A stretch of 64,000 nt of DNA from Candidatus Fermentibacterota bacterium (GTDB lineage: Bacteria > Fermentibacterota > Fermentibacteria > Fermentibacterales > Fermentibacteraceae), in contig PDSZ01000002.1 of NCBI GenBank assembly GCA_002748705.1, forward strand, positions 11,213-75,212, given 5' to 3'. The notes under the pieces were generated by a model. It saw nothing but the letters and a program-made list of their open reading frames with translations, was not told where the DNA came from and ran no database searches. Positions 25,611 through 33,962 of this stretch are shown here, piece by piece (the first letter of the stretch is position 1; each line of letters begins with the position of its first letter). The position numbers and the translations under genes were made by a program.

Positions 25611-26474
25611 TCACTGTTCAGAAAACACCCGGTGTATATCTGCCAGATCCGCAACCACATGGACTCCTGCATCCTGAAACGCCCTGACCTTGTCCCCCCA
25701 GCTTCCAGTGGAACCTGTGGCAATTGCTCCGGCATGCCCCATTCGCTTACCCTTCGGCGCAGACTGGCCTGCTACAAAGGCGTAAACAGCCTTGGTCATC
25801 CTCCTGGCCACATAGTCAGCGGCAGCTTCCTCCAGTTCGCCTCCGATTTCACCGATCAGCAGAACAGCTTCAGTTCGTGGATCTCTTTCAAAGTGCTCCA
25901 GCCAGTAACAGTAGTCGGTACCTATGATAGGATCACCGCCGATACCCAGAGCTGTGGAAACACCTTTGCCTGCCCTTGCCAGCTGTGACGCTGCCTCATA
26001 AAGCAGAGTTCCGGAACGGGAAAGAATGCCGATACGCCCCTGCTTGAACACATGCCCGGGCATGATTCCAGCCTTGGCTTCTCCAGGAGAAATGATTCCA
26101 GGGCAGTTGGGACCGATCAGAACGCTTTCGTAGGTGGTAAGAACACGCTTTACCTTCATCATGTCGTGAACAGGTATTCCCTCTGTAATGCATACAACAG
26201 TTTGAATGCCGGCAAAGATGGCTTCCAGAATGGCGTCTGCAGCATACATAGGCGGCACGAATATAAGGCTCATGTCTGCCTTTGAAGCCTCCTTTGCCGC
26301 TGCCACAGAATCGAACACCTCTACGCCTTCAGAGACTGTTCCGCCTTTACCAGGGGTTACGCCGGCAACAATTTTAGTGCCATACCCCAGGCACAGTTTT
26401 GTGTGCATAAGCCCCTGTTTACCTGTTATGCCCTGAACCAGAACCCTTGTATCCCTGTATATACCTACAGCCAT
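25611..26474 (-). CDS. sucD: succinyl-CoA synthetase (ADP/GDP-forming) subunit alpha
   Basis: SucD (287 residues) binds CoA and carries the phosphohistidine. TRVLVQGITGKQGLMHT, VIAG-like IVAGVTPGKGG, IGPNCPGIISPGEAKAGIMP and the active-site GHAGAIATG (His) are present. It follows sucC by 3 nt. The two make or use succinyl-CoA with substrate-level phosphorylation, and the pair lies behind a cobalamin riboswitch. Confidence 0.96.
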   Translation of the reverse strand: MAVGIYRDTRVLVQGITGKQGLMHTKLCLGYGTKIVAGVTPGKGGTVSEGVEVFDSVAAAKEASKADMSLIFVPPMYAADAILEAIFAGIQTVVCITEGIPVHDMMKVKRVLTTYESVLIGPNCPGIISPGEAKAGIMPGHVFKQGRIGILSRSGTLLYEAASQLARAGKGVSTALGIGGDPIIGTDYCYWLEHFERDPRTEAVLLIGEIGGELEEAAADYVARRMTKAVYAFVAGQSAPKGKRMGHAGAIATGSTGSWGDKVRAFQDAGVHVVADLADIHRVFSEQ

Positions 26475-26477
26475 TTC

Positions 26478-27632
26478 TCAGACCTCCATTTTTCTGCCCT
26501 GACGGAGAAACGCACGGGCCTGTTCCATGTCATCTATCACTGTAACAGGAGTGGCTGAACCGGCAAGAACTTCCCTGGCTTCCTCAACATAAGCTCCTCC
26601 CAGACGAACCAGTACGGGAATCTGAACATCGTGGGCGGAAAGCGCTTCAAGAATTCCGGAGGCTACCCGGTCACACCGTACAATTCCGCCGAAAATATTC
26701 ACAAAGATCGTGTTCACTCCAGGGCATCGCAGAAGAATTTCAAACCCTTTTCGAATGGTCTCAGGAGTGGCTGTTCCGCCGATATCAAGGAAATTGGCAG
26801 GCTGCCTGCCGCAATTCTGAATAAAATCCATGGTGGCCATGGCAAGACCTGCTCCGTTCACCATGCAGCCGATATCCCCTTCAAGTTTGATGAAGCTCAT
26901 TCCGGAAAGCCTGGCTTCCGTCTCATCTTCATCCCATTCGGACATATCCCTGAGACGCATGATGTCCCGCTGTCTGAACAGGGCGTTTTCATCAACATCC
27001 ATCTTTATATCAAGGGGAATGAGTTCATTTTTTCCTGTACGAACCAGAGGATTTATCTCAAGCAGAAGACACTCCTTTTCTATGAAGAGTCTGTAGAGCT
27101 TGCGGAAAAGATCCATCTCTCTGGATTGAAGGTCATTGAGACCCAGGAAAGCACATATCTGACGAATGTGACATGGAATAAGGCCGGTATACGGATTCAC
27201 AGGAAGACGGAGCAGACGGCTCGGATCCAGTGCGGTAACCTCCTCTATCTCCATACCTCCACTGCGGCTGACAAGTATCAGAGGCACCGAAAGAGAGCGA
27301 TCCATGGTGATTGCGAAGTAATACTCTTCCTGAATATCAACAGCCTGTTCAACCAGCAGCCTGTGAACGGATGCTGAACCCTGTGCAGTATGAAGCTGTT
27401 TACCCAGCAGTTCACCTGCAAAGGAACGGACCTGGGCAAAGTCTGTGCAATAGCGAACACCTCCGGCCTTTCCTCTGCCGCCAATGAGCACCTGTGCTTT
27501 CACAACACAGGGCAGACCGATCTGCATAGACAGTTTCCAGACTTCGTCAGGGAAATAGCCGACCAATGACTCAGGGACAGAAACACCGTATGAACGGAGC
27601 ATTTCCTTCCCCTGGAACTCGTGCAGTTTCAT
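26478..27632 (-). CDS. sucC: succinyl-CoA synthetase subunit beta
   Basis: SucC (384 residues) is the ATP-grasp subunit binding nucleotide and succinate. MKLHEFQGKEMLRSYGVSVP at the start, VVKAQVLIGGRGKAGGV, LLLEINPLV, GCMVNGAGLAMATMD, FLDIGGTATPE and FVNIFGGIVRCD are diagnostic. The start is ATG 27632 behind GGAGG; the open frame extending to 27734 is leader sequence after the riboswitch. Confidence 0.96.
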   Translation of the reverse strand: MKLHEFQGKEMLRSYGVSVPESLVGYFPDEVWKLSMQIGLPCVVKAQVLIGGRGKAGGVRYCTDFAQVRSFAGELLGKQLHTAQGSASVHRLLVEQAVDIQEEYYFAITMDRSLSVPLILVSRSGGMEIEEVTALDPSRLLRLPVNPYTGLIPCHIRQICAFLGLNDLQSREMDLFRKLYRLFIEKECLLLEINPLVRTGKNELIPLDIKMDVDENALFRQRDIMRLRDMSEWDEDETEARLSGMSFIKLEGDIGCMVNGAGLAMATMDFIQNCGRQPANFLDIGGTATPETIRKGFEILLRCPGVNTIFVNIFGGIVRCDRVASGILEALSAHDVQIPVLVRLGGAYVEEAREVLAGSATPVTVIDDMEQARAFLRQGRKMEV

Positions 27633-27734
27633 TTTTCCTCCATATTGAGATATGGAAGCAGACGCAGAAAGGGACGCACCGGCGCCATCAGCATCCTGCC
27701 CTGCTCCCAGAGGGCTGTCAAGCATGACTTGCAA

Positions 27735-27885
27735 GGCAGGTCTCCTGGCTCAGGGGATAAGAACAGCCCGCCTTCCCGTTTCCAGTGGCATTCTGAACTG
27801 TTCAACCCTTTACAGTGTCTGGGTACGCACAGGAATTACACCTGTTTCCCTATCAAGCGCCGAGCGCACCTCACAGTCGGTGGTA
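27735..27885 (-). promoter_or_regulatory. cobalamin riboswitch upstream of sucCD
   Basis: On the minus strand the conserved aptamer elements occur in order: GATAGGGAAACAGGTG with the paired AATTCCTGTGCG, ACCC-AGACACTGTAA, ATGCCACTGG, GGGAAGGCGGG and the B12 box GAGCCAGGAGACCTGCC (box at 27749-27735). This is the classic adenosylcobalamin aptamer. It ends about 100 nt before the sucC ATG. No clear U-tract terminator follows, so control may be at translation. Confidence 0.95.
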
Positions 27886-28040
27886 ATATAACTCTGCTCA
27901 GTAAACCGTAACAGACAAAGAGCTTCATCTCAGGAAATAACTGAACAACTTACGGCTCTTCCGAATTTTGCGCGCATGACTTAATGCAGAAAATGTGGAC
28001 ACAGCACTATATGGCAAGAAAACAATTAAACCATTGAAGG

Positions 28041-28189
28041 AGTGCCATATCCACAAGTAAATTATACCGCAATCAGGAGCTGAAGGGTGTGCGATACCCT
28101 CGCACCAGGTTCACCAGTGGCAATACATTCTATTGCGTCAGCAGCAGCGGCACCAGCAGTTCGCACCAAGTTCACAAGTGGAAATACAT
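28041..28189. repeat. 29-nt direct copies, period about 60 nt
   Basis: Copies at 28100-28128 and 28161-28189 share TCGCACCA-GTTCAC-AGTGG-AATACAT, differing at only three of 29 positions, with 32 nt of unrelated sequence between. A more diverged relative lies at about 28041-28067 (CCA...CCACAAGT...ATAC). Unit and spacer lengths match type I-E CRISPR geometry; no cas genes are seen. Confidence 0.55.
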
Positions 28190-28812
28190 AAAGAATACCT
28201 GTGGCCTCAGGGAGCAGGAGTATATGTTTTTGAGAATACAAAACCATATGGATGCAAAAACCGAATGGACCCAACTTACTGCTATACAGTAAATTAGAAA
28301 ATATATTTGCAAACAGAAAAGCTCTGAAAACCTGTTTCAGAAATTCCTCGGCTGATTAAAAAGTCTTGTTCCGGCTGATTTTCAAAACCTGAATAAGTTC
28401 TTTTGTCTTCGTTCATGGATAAATACATCTGTAACAGAGGATCTGAATATTACGCTCATTATTATCAGCGCCATTGGTCACCGTCTTTCTATTCAGTACT
28501 TGTTGGCTGGTATTTGCAGCAGCAAAACCCGAATGATTGAATTATGACCGCCCTCCTGTGAGACCTGAAAGAATTCACAGGAAAATATGCGCTCAATCCT
28601 TATAGACTGTTCTTTTCTTGATTCAGGTTTTCAGCAACGAATAACGCAAGCCCGGCTATAACCTGTCATCTGCAGCAAAGTACAAAGTGCAGGAACCGTC
28701 TGTCAAAACCGGTGTTTTCTTAATGAATTGCTTAGAAGCAGGTTAAACAATAATGACACTCTTCCCATCGCACCAAATATCGAAGAGAGTAATGTTTCAG
28801 CTGTCAGAAAAC
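28190..28812. other. intergenic stretch with inverted repeats, no gene
   Basis: No supported coding region. Sequences TGAAAACCTG-TTCAG near 28324 and TTGATTCAGGTTTTCAG near 28620 are inverted relative to each other about 300 nt apart, with a third related piece (CAAAACCTGAAT) near 28383. They could be the ends of a decayed small element, but no target duplication was recognised. Confidence 0.3.
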
Positions 28813-29319
28813 TTAATGAGCCCTCCGGCCATCAGAACCGCCAGGTGAAAGCAGGCTCTCCAATCCGCCTGTTTCCAGCCTGTTTATTATTCTTTCAACT
28901 GCTTCAAAGGCAGCAGCTTCAACTGGAGGAGAAAGCCCTTCTCCCAGGAACTCAGGAGGACTGATTGTTACTCCCCATAGGGTCCAGGGCGGAAAACGCC
29001 CCTGCCAGAGGCTCTCCAGCGAATCCATTACCGCTGAGAGGTCAGATTGATGAAAAGAGGGAGTGAATGGCTTTGAAAGGGTTTTTCCCTCCCTTATCTC
29101 ACCTGGCCGCTCTCCGGCCACTGCATCGAGAAAGATAAAGGCTTCTGTTTCGGACAGAATATCCCAGATACTGTAGAGATCCCCCTCCAGTTCAATGAAC
29201 CGAAATCTGCTCTCTCCACTGAGCCTTTTCTCAAGCAGTCTGAGCATGAAGATCCCGGCACCGTCATCACCGGCCAGGGTATTCCCCACACCTGCAAAAA
29301 CCACCTTGCCGGTATTCAG
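28813..29319 (-). CDS. NiFe hydrogenase maturation protease (apparent CTG start)
   Basis: A HyaD/HycI-type endopeptidase that trims the C terminus of the large subunit after nickel insertion. VVFAGVGNTLAGDDGAGIFM (first metal-ligand region) and FIFLDAVAGERPGEI (second) are clear. The family normally begins about seven residues before G-x-GN. The only fitting codon is CTG at 29319, overlapping the upstream stop as CTGA, with AGGAGG eight bases before it. A GTG farther upstream (29358) would lie within the preceding gene without a Shine-Dalgarno. It is the last gene of the hydrogenase operon. Confidence 0.88.
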   Translation of the reverse strand: MNTGKVVFAGVGNTLAGDDGAGIFMLRLLEKRLSGESRFRFIELEGDLYSIWDILSETEAFIFLDAVAGERPGEIREGKTLSKPFTPSFHQSDLSAVMDSLESLWQGRFPPWTLWGVTISPPEFLGEGLSPPVEAAAFEAVERIINRLETGGLESLLSPGGSDGRRAH

Positions 29320-30044
29320 CTTTTCTGCCTCCTGTACATCTTGATATTGTAGGAACACGAATCATCGCCGGGACACATTTCTTCAAGCTTGAGCCTTATG
29401 CCGCTCATCTTCCCCAGATATCCTGCCAGATTGTTGTAAAAGAGAACGCAGAGATCCCCGCCCAGTTCAATACCCTCCTTTTTGCACAATTCTCTGATAA
29501 AGCAGGTGCCTGTCTCTATGGTAAGCTCATCACCGTTTTCTTTGAAAGACAGATCCCATGATGGGCTGAACTGCTTGTGAGTCAGTAACTGAACCTCCTG
29601 AAAAGTCTCAGGCTCCTGATACCTCGGAAGCTGATTGGCAAGTGTCCTTCCTGCCATTGTTCCAACTGCAGGCATGCTGCCGCCCAGTGTGTGTCTGAAC
29701 ACCGAAGCTATGGAAAGCAGCCTTATTCCCAGGTCATCAAGGGCAGAGTCCTGTTCTGCGTCATCAGTAATATCCTCAGAATGCCTGGAACCTGGAACAA
29801 GCTTATCAGCAAGATCCATCGCATACCTGTCATGGTAGAAATTGTTTGAGAGCTTTGCTCCGTGATGTATTAAAGCCTCTGCAGGGCATATTTCAGAACA
29901 GCTGAAACAGCTGAAACACTCCTTTTCCCGGGAAAGCACAGGAATGCTTTTATCCTCATTGAAGTCAAAAACATCTGTGGGGCATTCCTCAACGCAGAGG
30001 CGGCAGCCTACACAAGCCTTTTCATCAATCCTGATATCTATCAT
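29316..30044 (-). CDS. two-[4Fe-4S] ferredoxin fused to V4R/ATC-hydrolase-like domain
   Basis: The N-terminal 60 residues hold two clusters: CVGCRLCVEECP and CFSCFSCSEICP. After a helical middle segment, the C-terminal part (about 165-240) reads SFKENGDELTIETGTCFIRE and ends LEEMCPGDDSCSYNIKMYR. That layout, a small alpha/beta domain with conserved Cys, recalls V4R or ATC-hydrolase-like domains and is shared with the 162-residue protein at the other end of the operon. The role is probably electron transfer from the hydrogenase plus an unknown sensing or assembly task. The ATG overlaps the large-subunit stop (TGATG). Confidence 0.75.
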   Translation of the reverse strand: MIDIRIDEKACVGCRLCVEECPTDVFDFNEDKSIPVLSREKECFSCFSCSEICPAEALIHHGAKLSNNFYHDRYAMDLADKLVPGSRHSEDITDDAEQDSALDDLGIRLLSIASVFRHTLGGSMPAVGTMAGRTLANQLPRYQEPETFQEVQLLTHKQFSPSWDLSFKENGDELTIETGTCFIRELCKKEGIELGGDLCVLFYNNLAGYLGKMSGIRLKLEEMCPGDDSCSYNIKMYRRQKS

Positions 30045-31438
30045 CAGCAACTTCCTCTGCTTACTGTTCTGAGAACACGACCGTCCTGCCTGATTTGTAT
30101 CTTCATAGGCATTCTGCCTGCGGCATGTGTGGCACAGGCAAGACAGGGATCAAAGCATCTCAGGGAGAACTCCACACTGCTCATGAGAAGCTCATCCTGT
30201 CCGGTTCCTGCATAGTTTCCTGCAATACCGGCAATGCTCTTGTCAATGGCATCATAATTGTTCTGAGTTGCCACTATCAGATTAGCAGAGGTAAGAATGC
30301 CGCTTTCATCGGCATTGAACTCATGTATAAGCAAACCTCTTGGAGCTTCCACCACACCTACAAACCTGCCGGGACCTGGTTTTGCTTCAATCATGATGTC
30401 ATCACCTGCCGGAACCGAAGCTATTCGGGAAATACGCTCGGCGGCATGAACCATCTCAATGAACCTTGCCTCGATAAAGTCCAGTGCAGAGGTGCGGGGC
30501 CATTTGCTTCCCCTGTAATCTGCAAGAAGAGCGTCAGCTTTGGGAGTGGAAAAGCTCTTGTTGATGTTCAGACGAGCCAGCGGCCCTACAAAGAAAGAGC
30601 GATCCCCATCTCTTAGACGGACCGACTTCATGTAAGAACTGTCCATGGAGTGCTCAATCAGGTGTTTGTCATACTCCATGGTATCAAAACTAGCTTCCTG
30701 TTCACCTGATGCAGACATTATTCTTATAGGAGCCTGAAAGAAAGCCATCTTCTCGCCGTCTGAAAGAGCCACGGAAGGGAACGGTATGTTCATGCTTTCT
30801 CTTACATGGGAAAGACCTTCCAGAGCCCTGTCTAAAGTCGGTTTAAGCTCTTCAAGTATTGTAATAGCTTCGCTTCCCCAGGAAGCCATATTGCCCATTT
30901 CCTCGGAAGACGGCGCAGAAGCCATACCGCCTGGAACAGATGTAACCGGGTGAACACCTCTGCCGCCTACAATCTCAACAACCCTCTGACCTATTGATCT
31001 GAGACGAAGCATTTTTCGAACCGATTCCGGTTGCATCTTCAGAAGCTGAAAGACATTTCTGTTTTCATGGGGAGCGTCGAGTCCCTGGAAGAGATCAGGA
31101 CCTGTAAGAACAAAATTGCTCAGTGCATGGGAATGAAGAATATGCCCCATATACATCAGTTCTCTGAGCCGTTTAGCTGTATCGGTAATCTCTATACCCA
31201 ATCCGTTCTCTATTGCGGTAACTGCAGCCATATGGTGAGCCGCAGGACATACTCCGCAGATTCTAGCTGTTATCAGAGGCATCTTGAAAAGCTCCATTCC
31301 TTCAAGAAGCTTCTCGAACCCTCTTATCTCCAGAACCTGTAAATGCCCGCTGTTTACCGATCCGCTGTCATCAAGATCCAGAGTAATCCGTGCATGACCT
31401 TCTATTCTGGTCACAGGATCAATTACCAGTTTACTCAT
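30044..31438 (-). CDS. NiFe hydrogenase large subunit (group 3-like)
   Basis: The 464-residue catalytic subunit carries the NiFe(CN)2CO site. L1 is RICGVCPAAHH (Cys61, Cys64) and L2 is DPCLACATH (Cys432, Cys435). All four ligands are Cys, so it is not a NiFeSe type. Residues after His438 form the tail removed by the protease encoded at the end of the operon. Sequence style (MSKLVIDPVTRIEGHARITL) is that of cytoplasmic Mvh/HoxH-like enzymes rather than membrane uptake enzymes; there is no signal on the small subunit. The physiological partner is not evident: no diaphorase or heterodisulfide reductase gene is adjacent. Confidence 0.95.
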   Translation of the reverse strand: MSKLVIDPVTRIEGHARITLDLDDSGSVNSGHLQVLEIRGFEKLLEGMELFKMPLITARICGVCPAAHHMAAVTAIENGLGIEITDTAKRLRELMYMGHILHSHALSNFVLTGPDLFQGLDAPHENRNVFQLLKMQPESVRKMLRLRSIGQRVVEIVGGRGVHPVTSVPGGMASAPSSEEMGNMASWGSEAITILEELKPTLDRALEGLSHVRESMNIPFPSVALSDGEKMAFFQAPIRIMSASGEQEASFDTMEYDKHLIEHSMDSSYMKSVRLRDGDRSFFVGPLARLNINKSFSTPKADALLADYRGSKWPRTSALDFIEARFIEMVHAAERISRIASVPAGDDIMIEAKPGPGRFVGVVEAPRGLLIHEFNADESGILTSANLIVATQNNYDAIDKSIAGIAGNYAGTGQDELLMSSVEFSLRCFDPCLACATHAAGRMPMKIQIRQDGRVLRTVSRGSC

Positions 31439-31458
31439 ATCTTATTCCTCTTCTGTTA

Positions 31459-32370
31459 TTATTTTTCGCCTGCCCACTCTCTTATTTCCACTGTGGGTTT
31501 CTTGTAGATGATCGGAGAAGAAAGCGCATAGGAGTAGAATGTTCTGGCTTCACTTGCCATATAGTCCAGAATCTCCTGCTGATCTATATCTGTGAGCATG
31601 CTCATTCTCTTTGCCACCATGCTCCTGATATCCAGATGAGGTTCCATTGCCACTGAAACCGAAGGCCCGTTGCATCCTGCACAGGCCACACCTCTGTTTG
31701 TACATTGGGCACGGCAGCGGTCAAGGGTCACAGATCCAAGGCAGATAACACCCTGGCTCAGAAAACAGATTTCCTTTTCAGGGGCGTACACTGCTCCCCG
31801 CTGAAGAGTAACACCTGTTCTCTTTTCCATCTTTCTGTTGCACTTGGTACAAACGGTTCCTGCAGGCATCACTGCATTGTTCTTTCCCAGAATAACCCTT
31901 ATCGCCTGGGCAATGTAATACGGATGCGGCGGACACCCTGGAAGATGAATGTCAACATCAATAACCTCATCTACAGGCACAACGCTTTGCTCCAGTTCAG
32001 GGGTTCCTTCAGGACGGGCTGTATCTGCTGTGGTTGGCGATCCTCCGTAAACCTTGCTGAGAATAGCATCATCCCTGTATAACCAGCCAAGTCCGGAAAC
32101 TCCTCCGTAGGAAGCGCATGTACCGAAAGCGACTATCTTTTTGCAGCTCTTTCGCATCTTTTCGGCACATTCTCTGTCATGCTCGCTTCTTATTGCTCCT
32201 TCAACAAGTCCGATTTCAGCTTCCGGATACCCCTTCTCGTCCATGAGCACCGGAACCCTTACAAACTCAATGTCTTCAACCAGATTCAGAAGTTTCTCAT
32301 GAAGATCTACTATAGCAACATGGCAGCCTGAGCATCCGGAAAGCCATTCTGTTGAAACTCTGGTTTTCAC
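31459..32370 (-). CDS. NiFe hydrogenase small subunit
   Basis: The 303-residue Fe-S subunit has the proximal cluster Cys in WLSGCSGCHVA, AFGTCASYGG and HLPGCPPHPYYI. Behind this lie extra cysteines (TVCTKCNRKM, CLGSVTLDRCRAQC, GVACAGCNGP) for further clusters, as in methyl-viologen-reducing (MvhG/VhuG) hydrogenases. No twin-arginine signal is present, so the enzyme is cytoplasmic. The start overlaps the end of the preceding gene by 4 nt. Confidence 0.94.
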   Translation of the reverse strand: MKTRVSTEWLSGCSGCHVAIVDLHEKLLNLVEDIEFVRVPVLMDEKGYPEAEIGLVEGAIRSEHDRECAEKMRKSCKKIVAFGTCASYGGVSGLGWLYRDDAILSKVYGGSPTTADTARPEGTPELEQSVVPVDEVIDVDIHLPGCPPHPYYIAQAIRVILGKNNAVMPAGTVCTKCNRKMEKRTGVTLQRGAVYAPEKEICFLSQGVICLGSVTLDRCRAQCTNRGVACAGCNGPSVSVAMEPHLDIRSMVAKRMSMLTDIDQQEILDYMASEARTFYSYALSSPIIYKKPTVEIREWAGEK

Positions 32371-32855
32371 TTTGTCTCCTCAATAACAAGTTCCTTCAGG
32401 CATGCATTGGGTCCGGCATGAAGAATATCAAGATGACATGTTTTTCCAGGCATGATCTTCTCCATGGCCCCTGCAAATACACCATGAGACATGTAGCAGA
32501 GGGAAAGTTTCTGCTCATGGGCATAACGGAACAGAGCGTTTCGAACCATACAGGTATGAAAAACAAGTCGTATTACTCTTGCTCCATCCCTTTCCTCAAT
32601 CATTGTCTCCTGATCTCCCTGAAACGGTTCAAAGTCCCACACAATTCCCCGTTTCTTCAAGGCATCACTAAGCAGCCTCACCGCTCTGACAGGGTCATCA
32701 GTGGTCTCTGTGCCCTCCACTGCTTCCTCACCGAACTTTTTACCTGCAAGGGCACAAGAAGAAAGGCTGCCCTTGCCCATGTTCTTCTCTGCTGCATGTG
32801 TCAGCGAACCCAGTAGGAACGCAATTCCATGCAGCCTGTCCAGTTTCTTTTCCAT
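32367..32855 (-). CDS. hydrogenase-operon protein of unknown function, V4R/ATC-hydrolase-like
   Basis: The first gene of the hydrogenase operon encodes 162 residues with no membrane segment. The second half (RLVFHTCMVRNALFRYAHEQ, LCYMSHGVFAGAMEKIMPG, LDILHAGPNACLKEL) follows the same pattern as the C-terminal domain of the ferredoxin fusion: a TC(x)VR helix, a long helix and a final strand with Cys. This suggests a duplicated domain working in the same complex, perhaps in assembly or ligand sensing. I do not recognise a named family. Confidence 0.7.
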   Translation of the reverse strand: MEKKLDRLHGIAFLLGSLTHAAEKNMGKGSLSSCALAGKKFGEEAVEGTETTDDPVRAVRLLSDALKKRGIVWDFEPFQGDQETMIEERDGARVIRLVFHTCMVRNALFRYAHEQKLSLCYMSHGVFAGAMEKIMPGKTCHLDILHAGPNACLKELVIEETK

Positions 32856-33048
32856 CGCCTCTCCTTAATAGTATATGTATATAGTGTATAGAAATACATT
32901 ATGACAGCATTGGCTATGAAGCATATTACCTTATCAACTATGTTTAAGATGGATTGTCTGTTAATTAACTATATGATCAGCTTTAAACTCATGACCGGTT
33001 TTCACCCAGAACTCCATATTCTAAAATAAGCACATACATCAATACAGC

Positions 33049-33153
33049 AGGCGCATTTTTGACTTGGCATTACATGAGCTGGGACAACATATTATGTTGT
33101 CCAGCAACAAGATACTAAACCTCCAAGAGTGAGGCCGCAAATCAAAAATGCAC
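33049..33153. mobile_element. 105-nt MITE-like element with terminal and internal palindromes
   Basis: The ends are inverted: GG-C-GCATTTTTGA on the left (to 33062) and TCAAAAATGC-A-CC on the right (from 33142). Immediately inside, CTTGG (33063-33067) pairs with CCAAG (33123-33127). The middle holds a perfect palindrome GGACAACAT-ATT-ATGTTGTCC (33082-33102). The nested structure fits a miniature inverted-repeat element or a structured RNA. No target-site duplication was identified. The rest of 32856-33430 shows no supported gene. Confidence 0.45.
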
Positions 33154-33427
33154 CCAAATCTCTTTATCAGTTACCGCTGACTAACCGTATCTCTGAGAAT
33201 AGCAGAACAAAGCTCCTTACGAAAATCAGCAGTTTCCGCAGAGACAATCCTACCGAGACAGATGAAATTCAGCAAGCTCTTGCCGGAGGACAGAAGAACA
33301 CCGGCGCAAACGGAATTTCCCTTGAGCAGATTTTGAGAATAGCTTTGAACAATAATTACATACGATGTTGAGGAAGAGCCCTCTCGTTGACGATACTGCA
33401 CATGAACCTGTTGGTGTAATTGCTACC

Positions 33428-33464
33428 AAAAAGAGAGGAAGAGCCCGGTTTTCAAGGCTCTTCC
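33428..33464 (-). terminator. Rho-independent terminator of the roadblock/MglA operon
   Basis: On the minus strand GGAAGAGCC (33464-33456), a 10-nt loop and GGCTCTTCC (33445-33437) form a 9-bp perfect stem followed by TCTCTTTTT. It lies about 60 nt after the last gene of the operon. Confidence 0.85.
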
Positions 33465-33524
33465 CCCCGTTGAAAAACATTGTTCCGTTCAGTCTGTCAT
33501 CACTGAAGCAAAAGAAAAAATTCT

Positions 33525-33875
33525 CTATATAACAGCTTCAAGTTCCTTCTTACGCTTACGCACCTGAAGACGGACATTACCGAGGCTTGCGCTGGTCGCA
33601 GCCACAACTGACAGAATAGCTTCATTTCCTATAGCGGTCATTACTATCACACCGCCATCATACTCCATCATTGCCTGGCTGAGTTTTCCTACTTCAAGCT
33701 CACGGCCTACACTTTCCGCAGAGCCAAGGCCCGTTGCAACCATTGCACCTATGGCATCCACATCTGCACTGGCTGCTGCCGCTGCCTCAATAACAAACCC
33801 ATCACGACCAACACAGACCGCTGCCTCGATACCCTGAACTTCAACAAGCGCATTAAGTATTCCTTTTATTTCCAT
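33525..33875 (-). CDS. roadblock/LC7 domain protein
   Basis: A 116-residue single-domain protein: KGILNALVEVQGIEAAVCVG, DGFVIEAAA, AIGAMVATGLGSAESVGREL and AILSVVAATSASLGNVRLQV match the roadblock/LC7 (MglB-like) fold. Such proteins dimerise and act as GAPs or scaffolds for MglA-type GTPases. The start ATG 33875 has AGGAAGAGG upstream. It is the last gene of the five-gene operon with two other roadblock domains. Confidence 0.85.
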   Translation of the reverse strand: MEIKGILNALVEVQGIEAAVCVGRDGFVIEAAAAASADVDAIGAMVATGLGSAESVGRELEVGKLSQAMMEYDGGVIVMTAIGNEAILSVVAATSASLGNVRLQVRKRKKELEAVI

Positions 33876-33962
33876 GTCAAACCTCTTCCTGCAAGAGTTA
33901 ATTAATACCCACCGCATTTCTATACAAAACATTGTCCTTGTCGACAACCCCAGGATAATAAG

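Noticed and set aside
27633..27734. N-terminal extension of sucC by 34 residues
   Set aside because: The extension is low-complexity leader sequence after the riboswitch; the family N terminus and Shine-Dalgarno fit ATG 27632.
33049..33153. Possible tRNA-Sec (length about 100 nt, long arms)
   Set aside because: No T-loop GTTCRA sequence, no TCA anticodon in a plausible loop, and the stems do not give the tRNA cloverleaf.
33129..33371. 80-codon plus-strand frame after the MITE-like element
   Set aside because: Part of it overlaps the element, codon use is not gene-like, and no homology is recognised.
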